Shown here: piece by piece, positions 7,931 through 15,995 of the stretch
How the letters are laid out: every line of letters begins with the position of its first letter
Numbering within the stretch: the stretch's first letter is position 1
From: Bog-564 sp035509915
Lineage (GTDB): Bacteria > Actinomycetota > Acidimicrobiia > Acidimicrobiales > UBA8190
NCBI GenBank assembly: GCA_035509915.1
Contig: DATKIB010000075.1
Location: 1-64,000, forward strand
Direction: 5' to 3'
DNA length: 64,000 bases
Notes under the pieces: generated by a model
Seen by the model: the letters and a program-made list of their open reading frames with translations, nothing else
What the model was told of the DNA's origin: nothing
Database searches by the model: none
Program-made: the position numbers and the translations under genes

Positions 7931-8911
7931 ATGCCACGCATCGAGCTGTTGGACGACGATGCGGGCCCGGAGGAGATCGACGAGGGGACCCGCCCCGTGG
8001 TGATACGGATGCCCTTCGATCTCCACGAAGCGGTCATCGCCAAGGCTGCGTCGGAGAACCTGTCTGCGGCCGCGGCGGTACGTACGGCGCTGCGGAGCTA
8101 CGTCGAACGTGCGGAGCTGGAGAGGGATTTGCGCGACGCCGTAGCGCTGCGCCAGCTCCATCTCCTCTACCAGCCAGTCGCGCGCCTACCCGAGGGTCCC
8201 GTGGTGGGAGCGGAAGCTCTGGCTCGGTGGTCGCACCCGACGCAGGGCCCGGTCGCGCCGGCGACCTTCGTGCCGATGGCGGAGCAAGCCGGTGTCATGG
8301 GCGAGGTCGGCGGCTGGGTCCTCGAGGAGGCGGTCGGCCAGCTCGCCAGCTGGCGCCGCGCATCTGTCGCATCCGTGGAGCTCCACGTCTCGGTCAACGT
8401 GTCAGAAGTACAGCTCCACGACGAACACCTGACCGACAGGATCGCCGACGCCCTGGGGATGCACGGTCTCGATGCCACAGCGCTGTGCGTGGAGATGAAG
8501 GAGTCCTCGTTGATCGAGGACCCTGCGGCAGGAGCCCACCTGGTGGCGCGGATGCAACGACTCGGAGTGCTGGTAGTGATCGACGACTTCGGCACCGAGT
8601 ACACGTCGCTGGCTCACCTGAGCCGGTTCCCCGGCACCAGCCTCAAGGTCGCCAAGTCGTTGGTGGACAGCCTCGCGCTCGAGGACAGCGCTGAGGCCTC
8701 CCTCTTGGCCGCGATCGTCGCGATGGCGAAGAGCCTCGGTATCTCGACCGTGGCCAAGGGAGTGGAGACGCTCGCGCAGTCCGAGCGCATCTCGGAGCTC
8801 GGCTTCGACGCCGTCCAGGGCTACCTGATGTCGCGCCCCGTCAGCGCGAAGCGACTGCTCGAGTCATGGGCGGCGCCGCCCGGAAGTGGACTTCGCGTAG
8901 TCGCTGACTGA
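7931..8911 (+). CDS. Ribbon-helix-helix-like N-terminus fused to an EAL domain, probably catalytically inactive
   Basis: 326 residues. Residues about 20-60 (VVIRMPFDLHEAVIAKAA then VRTALRSYVERAE) look like an Arc/CopG ribbon-helix-helix DNA-binding unit. Residues about 75-310 are an EAL domain: AEALARW, VNVS, VEMKES, DDFGTEYTSL and QGYLMSRP. EAL domains hydrolyse cyclic di-GMP through conserved E, N, E, DD, K, E and Q. Here the Glu of the AEGVE motif is Lys (VAKGVET, codon AAG), the KID motif is KVA and the ETES-type Thr is Lys. The metal and base site is therefore damaged, and the protein may bind cyclic di-GMP rather than cleave it. It starts 57 bases after the ECF sigma gene. Confidence 0.82.
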   Translation: MPRIELLDDDAGPEEIDEGTRPVVIRMPFDLHEAVIAKAASENLSAAAAVRTALRSYVERAELERDLRDAVALRQLHLLYQPVARLPEGPVVGAEALARWSHPTQGPVAPATFVPMAEQAGVMGEVGGWVLEEAVGQLASWRRASVASVELHVSVNVSEVQLHDEHLTDRIADALGMHGLDATALCVEMKESSLIEDPAAGAHLVARMQRLGVLVVIDDFGTEYTSLAHLSRFPGTSLKVAKSLVDSLALEDSAEASLLAAIVAMAKSLGISTVAKGVETLAQSERISELGFDAVQGYLMSRPVSAKRLLESWAAPPGSGLRVVAD

Positions 8912-8916
8912 ACCGG

Positions 8917-9687
8917 TCAGGCGACGAGGCTCTCGGTGCAGCTGAGGTCGATCCGCCGCAGCGCGGGCTCGAGACCGGTGCCCTTCACCAACACCGCGTG
9001 CAGGTCGGGATCCCTCTCCCTGAGGCGCCTCTCGGCCTCGATGACGTCGCACCAAGCCGGCATGCTCGCGGGGGAGCCGAGATACGGCATGGCGCTCACC
9101 CCTTTGTAGCCGGCGAAGATCATGTGCAGCTTCCAGCGGAGCATCCTCAACACCGGCACGTCCAAGATGGCGACGAACCAGTCGATCCCGCAGTTGCGTG
9201 CTGTCAGCGTGAGGGTCTGGTACAGCCCCATGGACACGAGACCCATCGTCGCCTTGCCCCGGTAGTCGGCATCGACCGCCAGGGTCGCGATGTCCCAGGT
9301 CCTCTTCTCGTCGAGGGCGATGCCCGTCCTTCCGACGATCGCTTCGGCGGGCTCTCCCCACACCGGCTCGATGTCGTTGAAGCTCTTGAACCCCGCCGGG
9401 GAGGGCAGCAGGACACGCATCACCCCGGCGGGCAGCCCGCGCATCTGATCGAGAACGCAGATGAAGACGCTCGAGGACTCGTAACGTCGGTACTCGTCGG
9501 TGAGTTGCTCGGGAGTGTTGCCGAAGGCCTCGAGGAACACGGTCTGCTCGACGTGGCGCCCGAGCTCCGCTCCGGGCTCGCCGTTGCGGAACAGGTAGGC
9601 GCCGAAGGGCTCGCTGGCGCCCTGGGGGATCACCTGTCGCGTGATGCGGCGAAGCTCGGAGTCCCGGAGGCGGCCCGCGGTGCTCAT
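8917..9687 (-). CDS. GNAT-fold protein related to FeeM/LuxI-like N-acyl amino acid synthases (tentative)
   Basis: 256 residues, soluble. The centre WDIATLAVDADYRGKATMGL matches the beta4-loop-alpha3 region of GNAT acyltransferases and recalls the WExSRFAV segment of LuxI autoinducer synthases and the VDxxYRG of FeeM-type N-acyl amino acid synthases. The preceding VFICVLDQMRGLPAGVMRVL strand is also typical of these folds. LuxI's catalytic Glu and Arg are not both present, so acyl-homoserine lactone synthesis is not supported. The exact acyl donor and acceptor are unknown. It ends 5 bases from the convergent EAL gene and has a 317-base intergenic region upstream. Confidence 0.5.
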   Translation of the reverse strand: MSTAGRLRDSELRRITRQVIPQGASEPFGAYLFRNGEPGAELGRHVEQTVFLEAFGNTPEQLTDEYRRYESSSVFICVLDQMRGLPAGVMRVLLPSPAGFKSFNDIEPVWGEPAEAIVGRTGIALDEKRTWDIATLAVDADYRGKATMGLVSMGLYQTLTLTARNCGIDWFVAILDVPVLRMLRWKLHMIFAGYKGVSAMPYLGSPASMPAWCDVIEAERRLRERDPDLHAVLVKGTGLEPALRRIDLSCTESLVA

Positions 9688-10004
9688 CTCCGGAGTGCTC
9701 CGTGGGCTCGCGGAACCTCACCCGGCCCGGCGTGCCCGGCCTGCCCGGCGCGGCCGCCTCGGGCCCGCCCATCTGTGGCCAATGTGGCCATTGGGGCGGA
9801 TGGGGAGATTGACATGGCCGAAATGATACCCACGGCGAGATTTGACCGAAAGGGACAACAAAGGAGGACGGCCCGTGATAAGTCCCGTTCAGATGGCTTC
9901 GCGCCGTGAGTCACCGCATCGAGGCCTCCCTGAGTGACAGACGGCGAGGTGAGGGGCTAGGCACGCCGTGGCTGGCAGAGTGCAGAAGTCGAGCGAGGTG
10001 AACG
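9688..10004. other. 317-base intergenic region with a small inverted repeat and a possible short ORF
   Basis: The region separates the minus-strand GNAT-like gene from the plus-strand metallo-beta-lactamase gene. It contains an inverted repeat (CCAATG, four-base loop, CATTGG) at about 9779-9794, which could be an operator. A TTGACA lies at 9809-9814 without a convincing -10 box. On the minus strand, GGGTAT at 9831-9826 has CTTT 17 bases upstream, a weak match to a SigB/F-type promoter. A short ORF with a strong ribosome site (9875-9937) is listed separately. Confidence 0.4.
9875..9937 (+). CDS. Possible 20-codon small protein or leader peptide
   Basis: A GTG at 9875 is preceded, 7 bases upstream, by AAGGAGG, one of the best ribosome sites in the window. 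The frame encodes 20 residues (VISPVQMASRRESPHRGLPE) and ends in TGA, 67 bases before the metallo-beta-lactamase-fold gene at 10005. Nothing in the peptide is recognisable. It may be a leader peptide coupled to the downstream gene, a real small protein, or chance. The support is the ribosome site alone. Confidence 0.25.
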   Translation: MISPVQMASRRESPHRGLPE

Positions 10005-10832
10005 ATGCGCGTGATCATCCTGGGAAGCGGCAGCCCGCTCCCGGACCCCGAGCGTGCCGGGCCGTCGACCCTGCTCCGCACCAGGGCCGGCGACCTTCTG
10101 TTCGACGCAGGACGAGGTGTCCTCATGCGTGCCGCATCCGCGGGCTCGAGCGCATCGGCGCTGCGCGCGGTGTTCCTCACACACCTGCACAGCGATCACC
10201 TCACCGACTTGAACGACGTGTTCACGACCAGGTGGGTGACCTCGCTGGTGCCGAACCCCCTGACTGTGCTCGGACCGCACGGAACCGCGGAGCTGTTGGA
10301 CGCCACTCGAGCCATGCTCGAGCGCGACATCGCCTACCGCATGACGCACCACGCGGACCTGACCTGGCCACCCGCTTCCGACGTGACCGAGGTCGAGCGC
10401 GGAGTCGTCTTCGACGACGGGGGTGTACGAGTGACGGCGGCTCCGACGGATCACTCGCCAGTGCGCCCCACCGTGGGATACCGCGTCGAGGACGAGGGAC
10501 ACTCGGTCGTGGTCGCCGGCGACACCGTGCCGTGCGAGGGGCTCGACGAGCTTTGCCGCGGCGCCGACGTGCTCGTGCACACCGTCGTCCGCCGGGACCT
10601 GATCGAGATGCTCGGCTTGCCGCGGCTCATGGACGTGCTCGACTACCACTCGTCGGTGCCGGACGCGGCGCGCACCGCGGCGCGTGCCGGTGTGCGCACG
10701 CTCGTGCTCACCCATCTGGTGCCGGCCCCGGCCCCGGGGACGGAGGGGGAGTGGCTCGACCAGGCAGCCGCGGAATTCGCAGGTGAGGTGCTCCTCGCAT
10801 CCGATCTTCTGTCCGTCGAAGTGGGGACCTGA
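10005..10832 (+). CDS. Metallo-beta-lactamase-fold hydrolase (RNase Z/arylsulfatase-like)
   Basis: 275 residues from ATG 10005 with a GAGGTGA ribosome site. Strand 1 is MRVIILGSGSPLPDP. The metal-binding motif is LTHLHSDHLTDL near residues 59-70 (HxHxDH), with further ligands in PTDHSP, VVVAGDT (Asp) and VLTHLVP (final His). The order and spacing match the RNase Z/AtsA branch of the superfamily. Such proteins hydrolyse phosphodiester, sulfate or thioester bonds with two zinc ions in the cytoplasm. The particular substrate is not evident; tRNA 3' processing is less likely without the RNase Z exosite arm. An alpha/beta hydrolase follows after 4 bases, probably in one operon. Confidence 0.85.
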   Translation: MRVIILGSGSPLPDPERAGPSTLLRTRAGDLLFDAGRGVLMRAASAGSSASALRAVFLTHLHSDHLTDLNDVFTTRWVTSLVPNPLTVLGPHGTAELLDATRAMLERDIAYRMTHHADLTWPPASDVTEVERGVVFDDGGVRVTAAPTDHSPVRPTVGYRVEDEGHSVVVAGDTVPCEGLDELCRGADVLVHTVVRRDLIEMLGLPRLMDVLDYHSSVPDAARTAARAGVRTLVLTHLVPAPAPGTEGEWLDQAAAEFAGEVLLASDLLSVEVGT

Positions 10833-10836
10833 GGAC

Positions 10837-11607
10837 GTGCGGACATTCAAGTCGTTCGACGGGGTCGAGATCGCATTCGACGACATGGGGGTGGGGGAGG
10901 CGACCCTCCTCCATCACGGGTTCGCTTCGGACTCGAGGACCAACTGGGTGCGCCCGGGGGTCGCCGGCGCGCTCGTGGAGGCGGGGCGGCGCGTCGTGCT
11001 CGTCGACGCGAGGGGGCACGGGCGCTCCGAAAAACCCCACGACGTCGATGCGTACAGGGGTGGCGCCATGGCCCGCGACGCGCGGGCGCTCCTCGACCAC
11101 CTCGGCATCGAGGACGTCGCGGTCGTCGGGTACTCGATGGGCTCGTTCGTGGCGATCAGGCTGGCCGTCTCGGACGATCGCGTCCGGGCGCTCGTGCTCG
11201 GGGGTGCGGGAACCGCTCAGATCGGCATGTCACGCCGCGAGCACGCCGACCGCATCGCAGACGCGCTCGAGGCCTCGGACAAGACCATGATCACCGACCC
11301 GACTGCTCTTGCGTTCCGGAACTTCGCCGACGCCACCGGCGCGGACCGCGCCGCGTTGGCGGCGATACAGCGAGCGACCTCCGAAGCTCCTGGAATGGAG
11401 GTCCTCGGGTCGATCGGCGTGCCCACCCTCGTCGTGAACGGCGAGCGTGACACCCTCATCGGCCCGCTCGGCTCATTGGCCGAGGCCATACCGGGGGCGC
11501 GGCTCGTGGTGGTGCCCGGCGACCACGTCTCCGCGGTCGTGCGACCGGAGTTCCGCGAGGCGGTCGTGCGCTTCCTGACGAACGTCGCGCCAGAGGCGCG
11601 CTCCTGA
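10837..11607 (+). CDS. Alpha/beta hydrolase
   Basis: 256 residues from GTG 10837, 4 bases after the preceding stop. The fold is clear: LLHHGFASDSRTNW (oxyanion HG), the nucleophile elbow VVGYSMGSFVAI (GYSMG, Ser near residue 100), the acid in VNGERDTLIGP and the His in VPGDHVSAV. The catalytic triad is complete, so it should be an active esterase or related hydrolase of the BioH/carboxyl esterase type. The substrate is unknown. Its last codons and stop lie inside a 29-base tandem duplication that leaves the protein end unchanged. It probably shares a transcript with the metallo-hydrolase upstream. Confidence 0.85.
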   Translation: MRTFKSFDGVEIAFDDMGVGEATLLHHGFASDSRTNWVRPGVAGALVEAGRRVVLVDARGHGRSEKPHDVDAYRGGAMARDARALLDHLGIEDVAVVGYSMGSFVAIRLAVSDDRVRALVLGGAGTAQIGMSRREHADRIADALEASDKTMITDPTALAFRNFADATGADRAALAAIQRATSEAPGMEVLGSIGVPTLVVNGERDTLIGPLGSLAEAIPGARLVVVPGDHVSAVVRPEFREAVVRFLTNVAPEARS

Positions 11608-11630
11608 CGAACGTCGCGCCAGAGGCGCGC
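11573..11630. repeat. Perfect 29-bp tandem duplication across the alpha/beta hydrolase stop, with duplicated hairpin
   Basis: Two identical 29-base units lie head to tail at 11573-11601 and 11602-11630. The stop codon (11605-11607) falls at the start of the second unit. Removing one copy would restore the same stop, so the duplication is neutral for the protein. Each unit holds a hairpin CGCGCC-AGA-GGCGCG (11586-11600 and 11615-11629), so the duplication doubles a possible terminator stem between two convergent genes. There is no T-tract. Confidence 0.85.
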
Positions 11631-11660
11631 TCCTGAGCGCGCCCTAGCCGACTGAGCAGC

Positions 11661-13193
11661 TCACTGCGCCGGTCCGGTCCCAAGCTTCACCGTGGCGGTC
11701 TGGTGCTGACCCGACGGGTCGAGGTACTGCACCGCCACCGAAGTGTCGGGCACCTCCGCCAGCATCACGCTCGAGAGCGAATCGGGAGAGGTGACCCCGT
11801 GGCCGTCGACCGAGGTGATCGTGTCACCGGACGAGAGGCCCGCTTGCGACGCCGGGTCACCCGCGACCGCTTCACAGACGTAAGCCCCGGAGGCGGAGGG
11901 TGTGGTGCCGTTGCCCCCGCCGAGACCACCGAACCCGCCCGAGCCGCCGGGGCACTGGGCCTGGGAGTCGGCCACCTCTACACCCAAGAACGCTGTGGGG
12001 CCGATGTGCACGGTCGAGGACCCGGACCCCGCCTTGATCTGGCTGGCAGTGTTCAATGCCTGGTTGATCGGTATGGCGTAGCCCTGGTCGGCGGGGGACT
12101 GGAACTGGAAGCCTCCCGAGCCCCCCGAACCTGCCGTGTCGATTCCGATCACCTGGCCGGAGCTGTTCACGAGGGGACCGCCGGAGTCTCCCGGGATGAT
12201 GTCGGCGTTGGTCTCCAGCAGACCGGTCAACTGCTCGGAGGTGCCGTCGATCTCGTCGCTGGCGGTGATCGACTGGTTGGTCGCCGTGATCGAGCCGCCC
12301 GCGTAGCTCGGGGTGCCACCTGCGCCGTTGGCGTTGCCTACGGCGACCACCCCTTGGCCTGACGAGACCTTGGAGGAAGCGTCGGTGGTGACGGTCTGGA
12401 GGCCCGAGGCGCCGACAAGCTGGACGAGGGCGACGTCGTGGGACCTGTCGTAGCCGAGCACGGTCGCGCCGTAGGTCTTGCCGTTGCCCACGTCGGTCAC
12501 GCTGATGGAGGTGGCACCCTCGACGACGTGGTTGTTGGTGAGGACCTCCCCGTTGGACGTGAGCACCATCCCGGTGCCTGCACCTGGGACCCCCTGGACC
12601 GAGATGTTGACGTCCACCAGCCCCGGGTCGACCTGTTTGGCTATGGCCGCGGCGTTCGCCGGGCCTCCCGAAGCGGAGGAGCCCTGACCGCCGGCCGAGC
12701 CTCCCGGACCGAACGGGTTGGGTACACCACCGGATCCGCCGCCCCCGAACGGGTTGGGTACGACGCCAGAGCCCCCTGAGGAAGACGATCCACCGGGCAG
12801 GGCGCCCGACCTCGAGGAAGCGTTGTTCCAGATCGCGTGCCCGACCAGAGCCCCGCCCACCGCGGCCACCACGACCGCGGCGGCGATCACCGTCGCGAGG
12901 ATCGTGGCGCTCGGGCCGGGGCGACTGGGCGCATGCACGGCGGTCGGCGGCCATGGCTGACCCGGGCCGGGCCATGTCGGGTAGCCCCACGGGGGCGGGT
13001 ACCCGCCGTGGCCCCAGGGTGCCCCGCGACCTAGCGCGCCCTGCCCCGCACCGTGGACCCAGGGCGCCCCGCGTCCTGGCGTGGACTGCTGCGATGCGTG
13101 GACCCAGGGCGCCTCGTGTCCCGGCGCGCCCGACTCACCGCCGTCCCCCCAGGTGGTCGGCCCGGGCGTGTCTGTGTCAGCTCGTTCGTCCAT
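11661..13193 (-). CDS. HtrA/DegP-like membrane-anchored serine protease with PDZ domain
   Basis: 510 residues. Residues 1-90 are a Gly/Pro/Trp-rich cytoplasmic tail with degenerate repeats of GRGAPWxHG. A single transmembrane helix (TILATVIAAAVVVAAVGGAL, about 95-117) is followed by a Gly/Ser/Pro linker. The trypsin-like domain has His in LTNNHVVEG, Asp in YDRSHDVALVQL and Ser in IIPGDSGGPLVN, a complete triad. Residues about 400-505 form a PDZ domain (FLGVEV through SGDTITSVDGHGV). Such proteases degrade or refold damaged envelope proteins outside the membrane. A Cys pair around residues 413 and 437 might form a disulfide. The gene is convergent with the alpha/beta hydrolase. Confidence 0.9.
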   Translation of the reverse strand: MDERADTDTPGPTTWGDGGESGAPGHEAPWVHASQQSTPGRGAPWVHGAGQGALGRGAPWGHGGYPPPWGYPTWPGPGQPWPPTAVHAPSRPGPSATILATVIAAAVVVAAVGGALVGHAIWNNASSRSGALPGGSSSSGGSGVVPNPFGGGGSGGVPNPFGPGGSAGGQGSSASGGPANAAAIAKQVDPGLVDVNISVQGVPGAGTGMVLTSNGEVLTNNHVVEGATSISVTDVGNGKTYGATVLGYDRSHDVALVQLVGASGLQTVTTDASSKVSSGQGVVAVGNANGAGGTPSYAGGSITATNQSITASDEIDGTSEQLTGLLETNADIIPGDSGGPLVNSSGQVIGIDTAGSGGSGGFQFQSPADQGYAIPINQALNTASQIKAGSGSSTVHIGPTAFLGVEVADSQAQCPGGSGGFGGLGGGNGTTPSASGAYVCEAVAGDPASQAGLSSGDTITSVDGHGVTSPDSLSSVMLAEVPDTSVAVQYLDPSGQHQTATVKLGTGPAQ

Positions 13194-13310
13194 CGATGTC
13201 TCCGCACACAGGATGGACCCTCATCCTTGGACCAACCTGAGAGATTCCTTGGCGTTCTTTTTGAGTCCTGGATACGCCCTACGAGGGCCCTGAATCCGAT
13301 CATCTCCCGG

Positions 13311-13361
13311 TTCAGACAGCCTCCGGGTTCAGACAGCCTCCGGGTTCAGACAGCCTCTGCG
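13311..13361. repeat. 17-bp tandem repeat, three copies, across the ald stop codon
   Basis: The unit TTCAGACAGCCTCCGGG is repeated at 13311-13327 and 13328-13344, and a third copy diverges in its last bases at 13345-13361. The alanine dehydrogenase stop (13346-13348, minus strand) lies in the third copy, so the other two are in the 3' untranslated region. As with the 29-bp duplication at 11573, the array sits exactly at a gene end. Confidence 0.9.
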
Positions 13362-14464
13362 AGCGGCGTGTACTCGAGCCCGTGAGCCTCGGCCACGGGC
13401 GCGTAGGTCACCTTCCCCTCCACGACGTTCACACCGCGCGCGAGGGCCTCGTCGAGGCGTACGGCCTCGCGCCAGCCACGGTCGGCAATCTCGAGAGTGT
13501 AGGGCAGCGTGGCGTTGACCAGAGCGTGAGTCGAGCTGTGCGGGACTGCTCCGGGCATGTTGGCTACGCAGTAGAAGAGCGAGCCATTGACCTCGAAGGT
13601 CGGGTGGGAGTGAGTGGTGGGACGAGTCGACTCGAAGCAGCCCCCTTGATCCACCGAGATGTCCACCAGGACCGATCCCTCACGCATCCTCGACACGAGG
13701 TCGTCCGAGACGAGTATGGGAGCCCGCGCGCCGACCACCAGCACAGCACCGATGACGATGTCAGCGTCGACGCACGTCTCTTCGATCGCGTGCGTGCTCG
13801 AGGCGACCGTCTCGAGGGCTCCGCGGAAGTGGTGGTCCACCCTGCGTAGACGCTCGAGGTTGCGGTCGAGGATGTAGACCTCGCAGTGGAGCCCGACGGC
13901 GAGGGTGGCCGCGGCCATCCCGGCGATGCCCGCGCCGAGGATCACGACCCTCGCCGATCGCACACCCGGCACCCCGCACACGAGCACCCCGCCCCCACCC
14001 CCCGGCCTCATGAGGTGATGGGCGCCGACGATGGGCGCCATGCGCCCCGCCACCTCGCTCATCGGTGTCAACAGGGGGAGCGAGGAGTCGGGAAGCTGCA
14101 CCGTCTCGTAGGCGATGGCGGTGTTGCCGCCCGCGAGGACGGCATCGGTGCACTGTCTGGAGGCGGCGAGGTGCAGGTACGTGAACAGCACCTGGTCGCG
14201 GCGCAGCCCCAGGTTGGCGTACTCCTCGGCGATCGGCTCCTTCACCTTCAGCACGACGTCGGCGCCGGCCCATACTTCGGCTGCATCCGCGACGATCTTC
14301 GCTCCCGTCGCGGTGAAGTCCTCGTCGGAGATGGACGAGCCGTTGCCGGCTCCTCTCTCGACGAGCACGCCGTGGCCGGACGAGCTGAGCTCGCGCACCC
14401 CCGCGGGAGTGATCGCCACCCGGTACTCGTCCTCCATGCGCTCTTTCGGCACACCGATGATCAT
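13346..14464 (-). CDS. ald: Alanine dehydrogenase
   Basis: 372 residues, the normal family length, from ATG 14464 with GGAGAGG upstream. It catalyses NAD-linked reversible conversion of L-alanine to pyruvate and ammonia in the cytoplasm. Key residues are visible: Arg in YRVAITPAG, Lys in VVLKVKEP, His in FTYLHLAAS, the nucleotide-binding GAGIAG in VVILGAGIAGMAA and the catalytic Asp in DISVDQGG. The N-terminus MIIGVPKE is diagnostic. The gene is divergent from a class III aminotransferase with only 82 bases between starts, so the pair may share regulation in amino-acid nitrogen metabolism. Upstream in-frame codons would run into that promoter and are rejected. Confidence 0.95.
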   Translation of the reverse strand: MIIGVPKERMEDEYRVAITPAGVRELSSSGHGVLVERGAGNGSSISDEDFTATGAKIVADAAEVWAGADVVLKVKEPIAEEYANLGLRRDQVLFTYLHLAASRQCTDAVLAGGNTAIAYETVQLPDSSLPLLTPMSEVAGRMAPIVGAHHLMRPGGGGGVLVCGVPGVRSARVVILGAGIAGMAAATLAVGLHCEVYILDRNLERLRRVDHHFRGALETVASSTHAIEETCVDADIVIGAVLVVGARAPILVSDDLVSRMREGSVLVDISVDQGGCFESTRPTTHSHPTFEVNGSLFYCVANMPGAVPHSSTHALVNATLPYTLEIADRGWREAVRLDEALARGVNVVEGKVTYAPVAEAHGLEYTPLAEAV

Positions 14465-14546
14465 CGAGTCCTCTCCTTGGACAACGTACCCCGGTGTTAT
14501 CGTCGAATGTGGGTTGGGAAGCAGCTCGAATACACCCGGGGGACAG

Positions 14547-15962
14547 ATGACCGACACTGGGCCTTCGAGCGGCTCGAGCGGCTCGAGTGGCAGTGGGGGC
14601 GACCACCGACTGAGCGACCGGGCCCGGGAGCACCTGTGGATGCACTTCACAAGGCTCGGGTCCTACGACTCCGCTCACGAGGTCCCGGTGATAGTGCGGG
14701 GCGAAGGAGCCTACGTCTGGGACCAGCACGGCAAGCGTTACCTCGACGGGCTGTCCGGGCTCTTCACCAGTCAGATCGGCCACGGCCGCACAGAGCTCGC
14801 CGAGGCGGCGTCCAAGCAGGCGTCGGAGCTCGCGTACTTTCCTTTGTGGACCTACGCGCACCCGCGCGCCATCGAGCTGGCGGAGAGGATCTCTTCACTC
14901 GCACCGGGGGACCTCGAAAGGGTCTTCTTCACCACCGGCGGCTCCGAGGCGGTCGAGTCGGCCTGGAAGCTCGCGCGCCAGTACTTCCGGCTGATCGGCC
15001 AGCCCATGCGCACCAAGGTCGTGAGCCGCGACATCGCCTACCACGGCACGACCATGGGGGCGCTGTCGATCACCGGCATCCCGGCGTTGAAGACTCCCTT
15101 CGAACCGCTCGTCCCCGGCACGATCAAGGTGCCCAACACGAACTTCTACAGGGCGCCCGAGCACGGTGACGACCTCGAGGCCTTCGGGCGCTGGGCGGCG
15201 GACGAGATAGGGCGAGCGATCGAGCGCGAGGGACCCGACACCGTGGCCGCGGTCTACCTCGAGCCCGTTCAGAACGCCGGCGGGTGCATCCCACCTCCTC
15301 CGGGATACTTCGCTCGCGTGCGCGAGATATGCGACCACTACGGCGTCCTGCTCGTCTCCGACGAGGTGATCTGCGCGTTCGGCCGGCTGGGGGAGTGGTT
15401 CGGGGCGATCCGCTACGGGTACCAGCCCGACATCGTCACCGTGGCCAAGGGCCTCACGAGCGGTTATGCGCCTCTGGGCGCGATGATCGCGAGCGAACGA
15501 CTGGTGGAGCCCTTCCTGCAGGGCACGCGCAGCTTCTCCCACGGCTTCACCTTCGCCGGGCATCCGGTGAGCTGCGCCGTGGCGCTGGCCAACCTGGACG
15601 TGTTCGAGCGCGACGACCTGCTCGCGCACGTACGTTCCACCGAAGGCGCTTTCCGGGCCGGGCTGGGCACTCTCGAGGAGCTGCCGATCGTCGGTGAAGT
15701 GCGTGGTGCGGGGTTCTTCTACGCGATCGAGCTGGTGAAGGACAAGGCCACTCGCGAGTCCTTCGAACCCGACGAGAGCGAGAAGCTGCTACGAGGTTTC
15801 TTGTCGGGCGCGCTGTTCCAGGCGGGGCTCATCTGCAGAGCCGACGACCGCGGTGACCCGGTCGTGCAGCTCTCGCCTCCCCTCATATGCGGGCAGAGTG
15901 AGATCGACCTCATGGTCGCGGTGCTCCGCGACGTGCTGTCGGAGGCCTGGCGCCGCATCTGA
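14547..15962 (+). CDS. Class III PLP-dependent aminotransferase
   Basis: 471 residues from ATG 14547. The fold-type I class III pattern is complete: FTTGGSEAVESAWKLARQY (phosphate cup), YHGTTMGALSITG, LLVSDEVICAFGRLGEWFG (Asp to the pyridine nitrogen), the Schiff-base Lys in VTVAKGLTSGYAPLGA and HGFTFAGHPVSCA. The family transfers an amino group from an omega-amino donor (beta-alanine, GABA, putrescine or similar) to pyruvate or 2-oxoglutarate. Closest by feel are the beta-alanine/pyruvate and putrescine-type enzymes, but the donor cannot be fixed. The N-terminus is a Ser/Gly-rich tail. Alanine dehydrogenase next door could recycle the alanine formed. Confidence 0.9.
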   Translation: MTDTGPSSGSSGSSGSGGDHRLSDRAREHLWMHFTRLGSYDSAHEVPVIVRGEGAYVWDQHGKRYLDGLSGLFTSQIGHGRTELAEAASKQASELAYFPLWTYAHPRAIELAERISSLAPGDLERVFFTTGGSEAVESAWKLARQYFRLIGQPMRTKVVSRDIAYHGTTMGALSITGIPALKTPFEPLVPGTIKVPNTNFYRAPEHGDDLEAFGRWAADEIGRAIEREGPDTVAAVYLEPVQNAGGCIPPPPGYFARVREICDHYGVLLVSDEVICAFGRLGEWFGAIRYGYQPDIVTVAKGLTSGYAPLGAMIASERLVEPFLQGTRSFSHGFTFAGHPVSCAVALANLDVFERDDLLAHVRSTEGAFRAGLGTLEELPIVGEVRGAGFFYAIELVKDKATRESFEPDESEKLLRGFLSGALFQAGLICRADDRGDPVVQLSPPLICGQSEIDLMVAVLRDVLSEAWRRI

Positions 15963-15995
15963 TCGCCGGCTCCGGCCCGCGTTGTGCCGCAAGGG

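Noticed and set aside
9826..9852. Second SigB/F-type promoter on the minus strand upstream of the GNAT-like gene
   Set aside because: The -35 is CTTT rather than GTTT; kept only as a remark in the intergenic entry.
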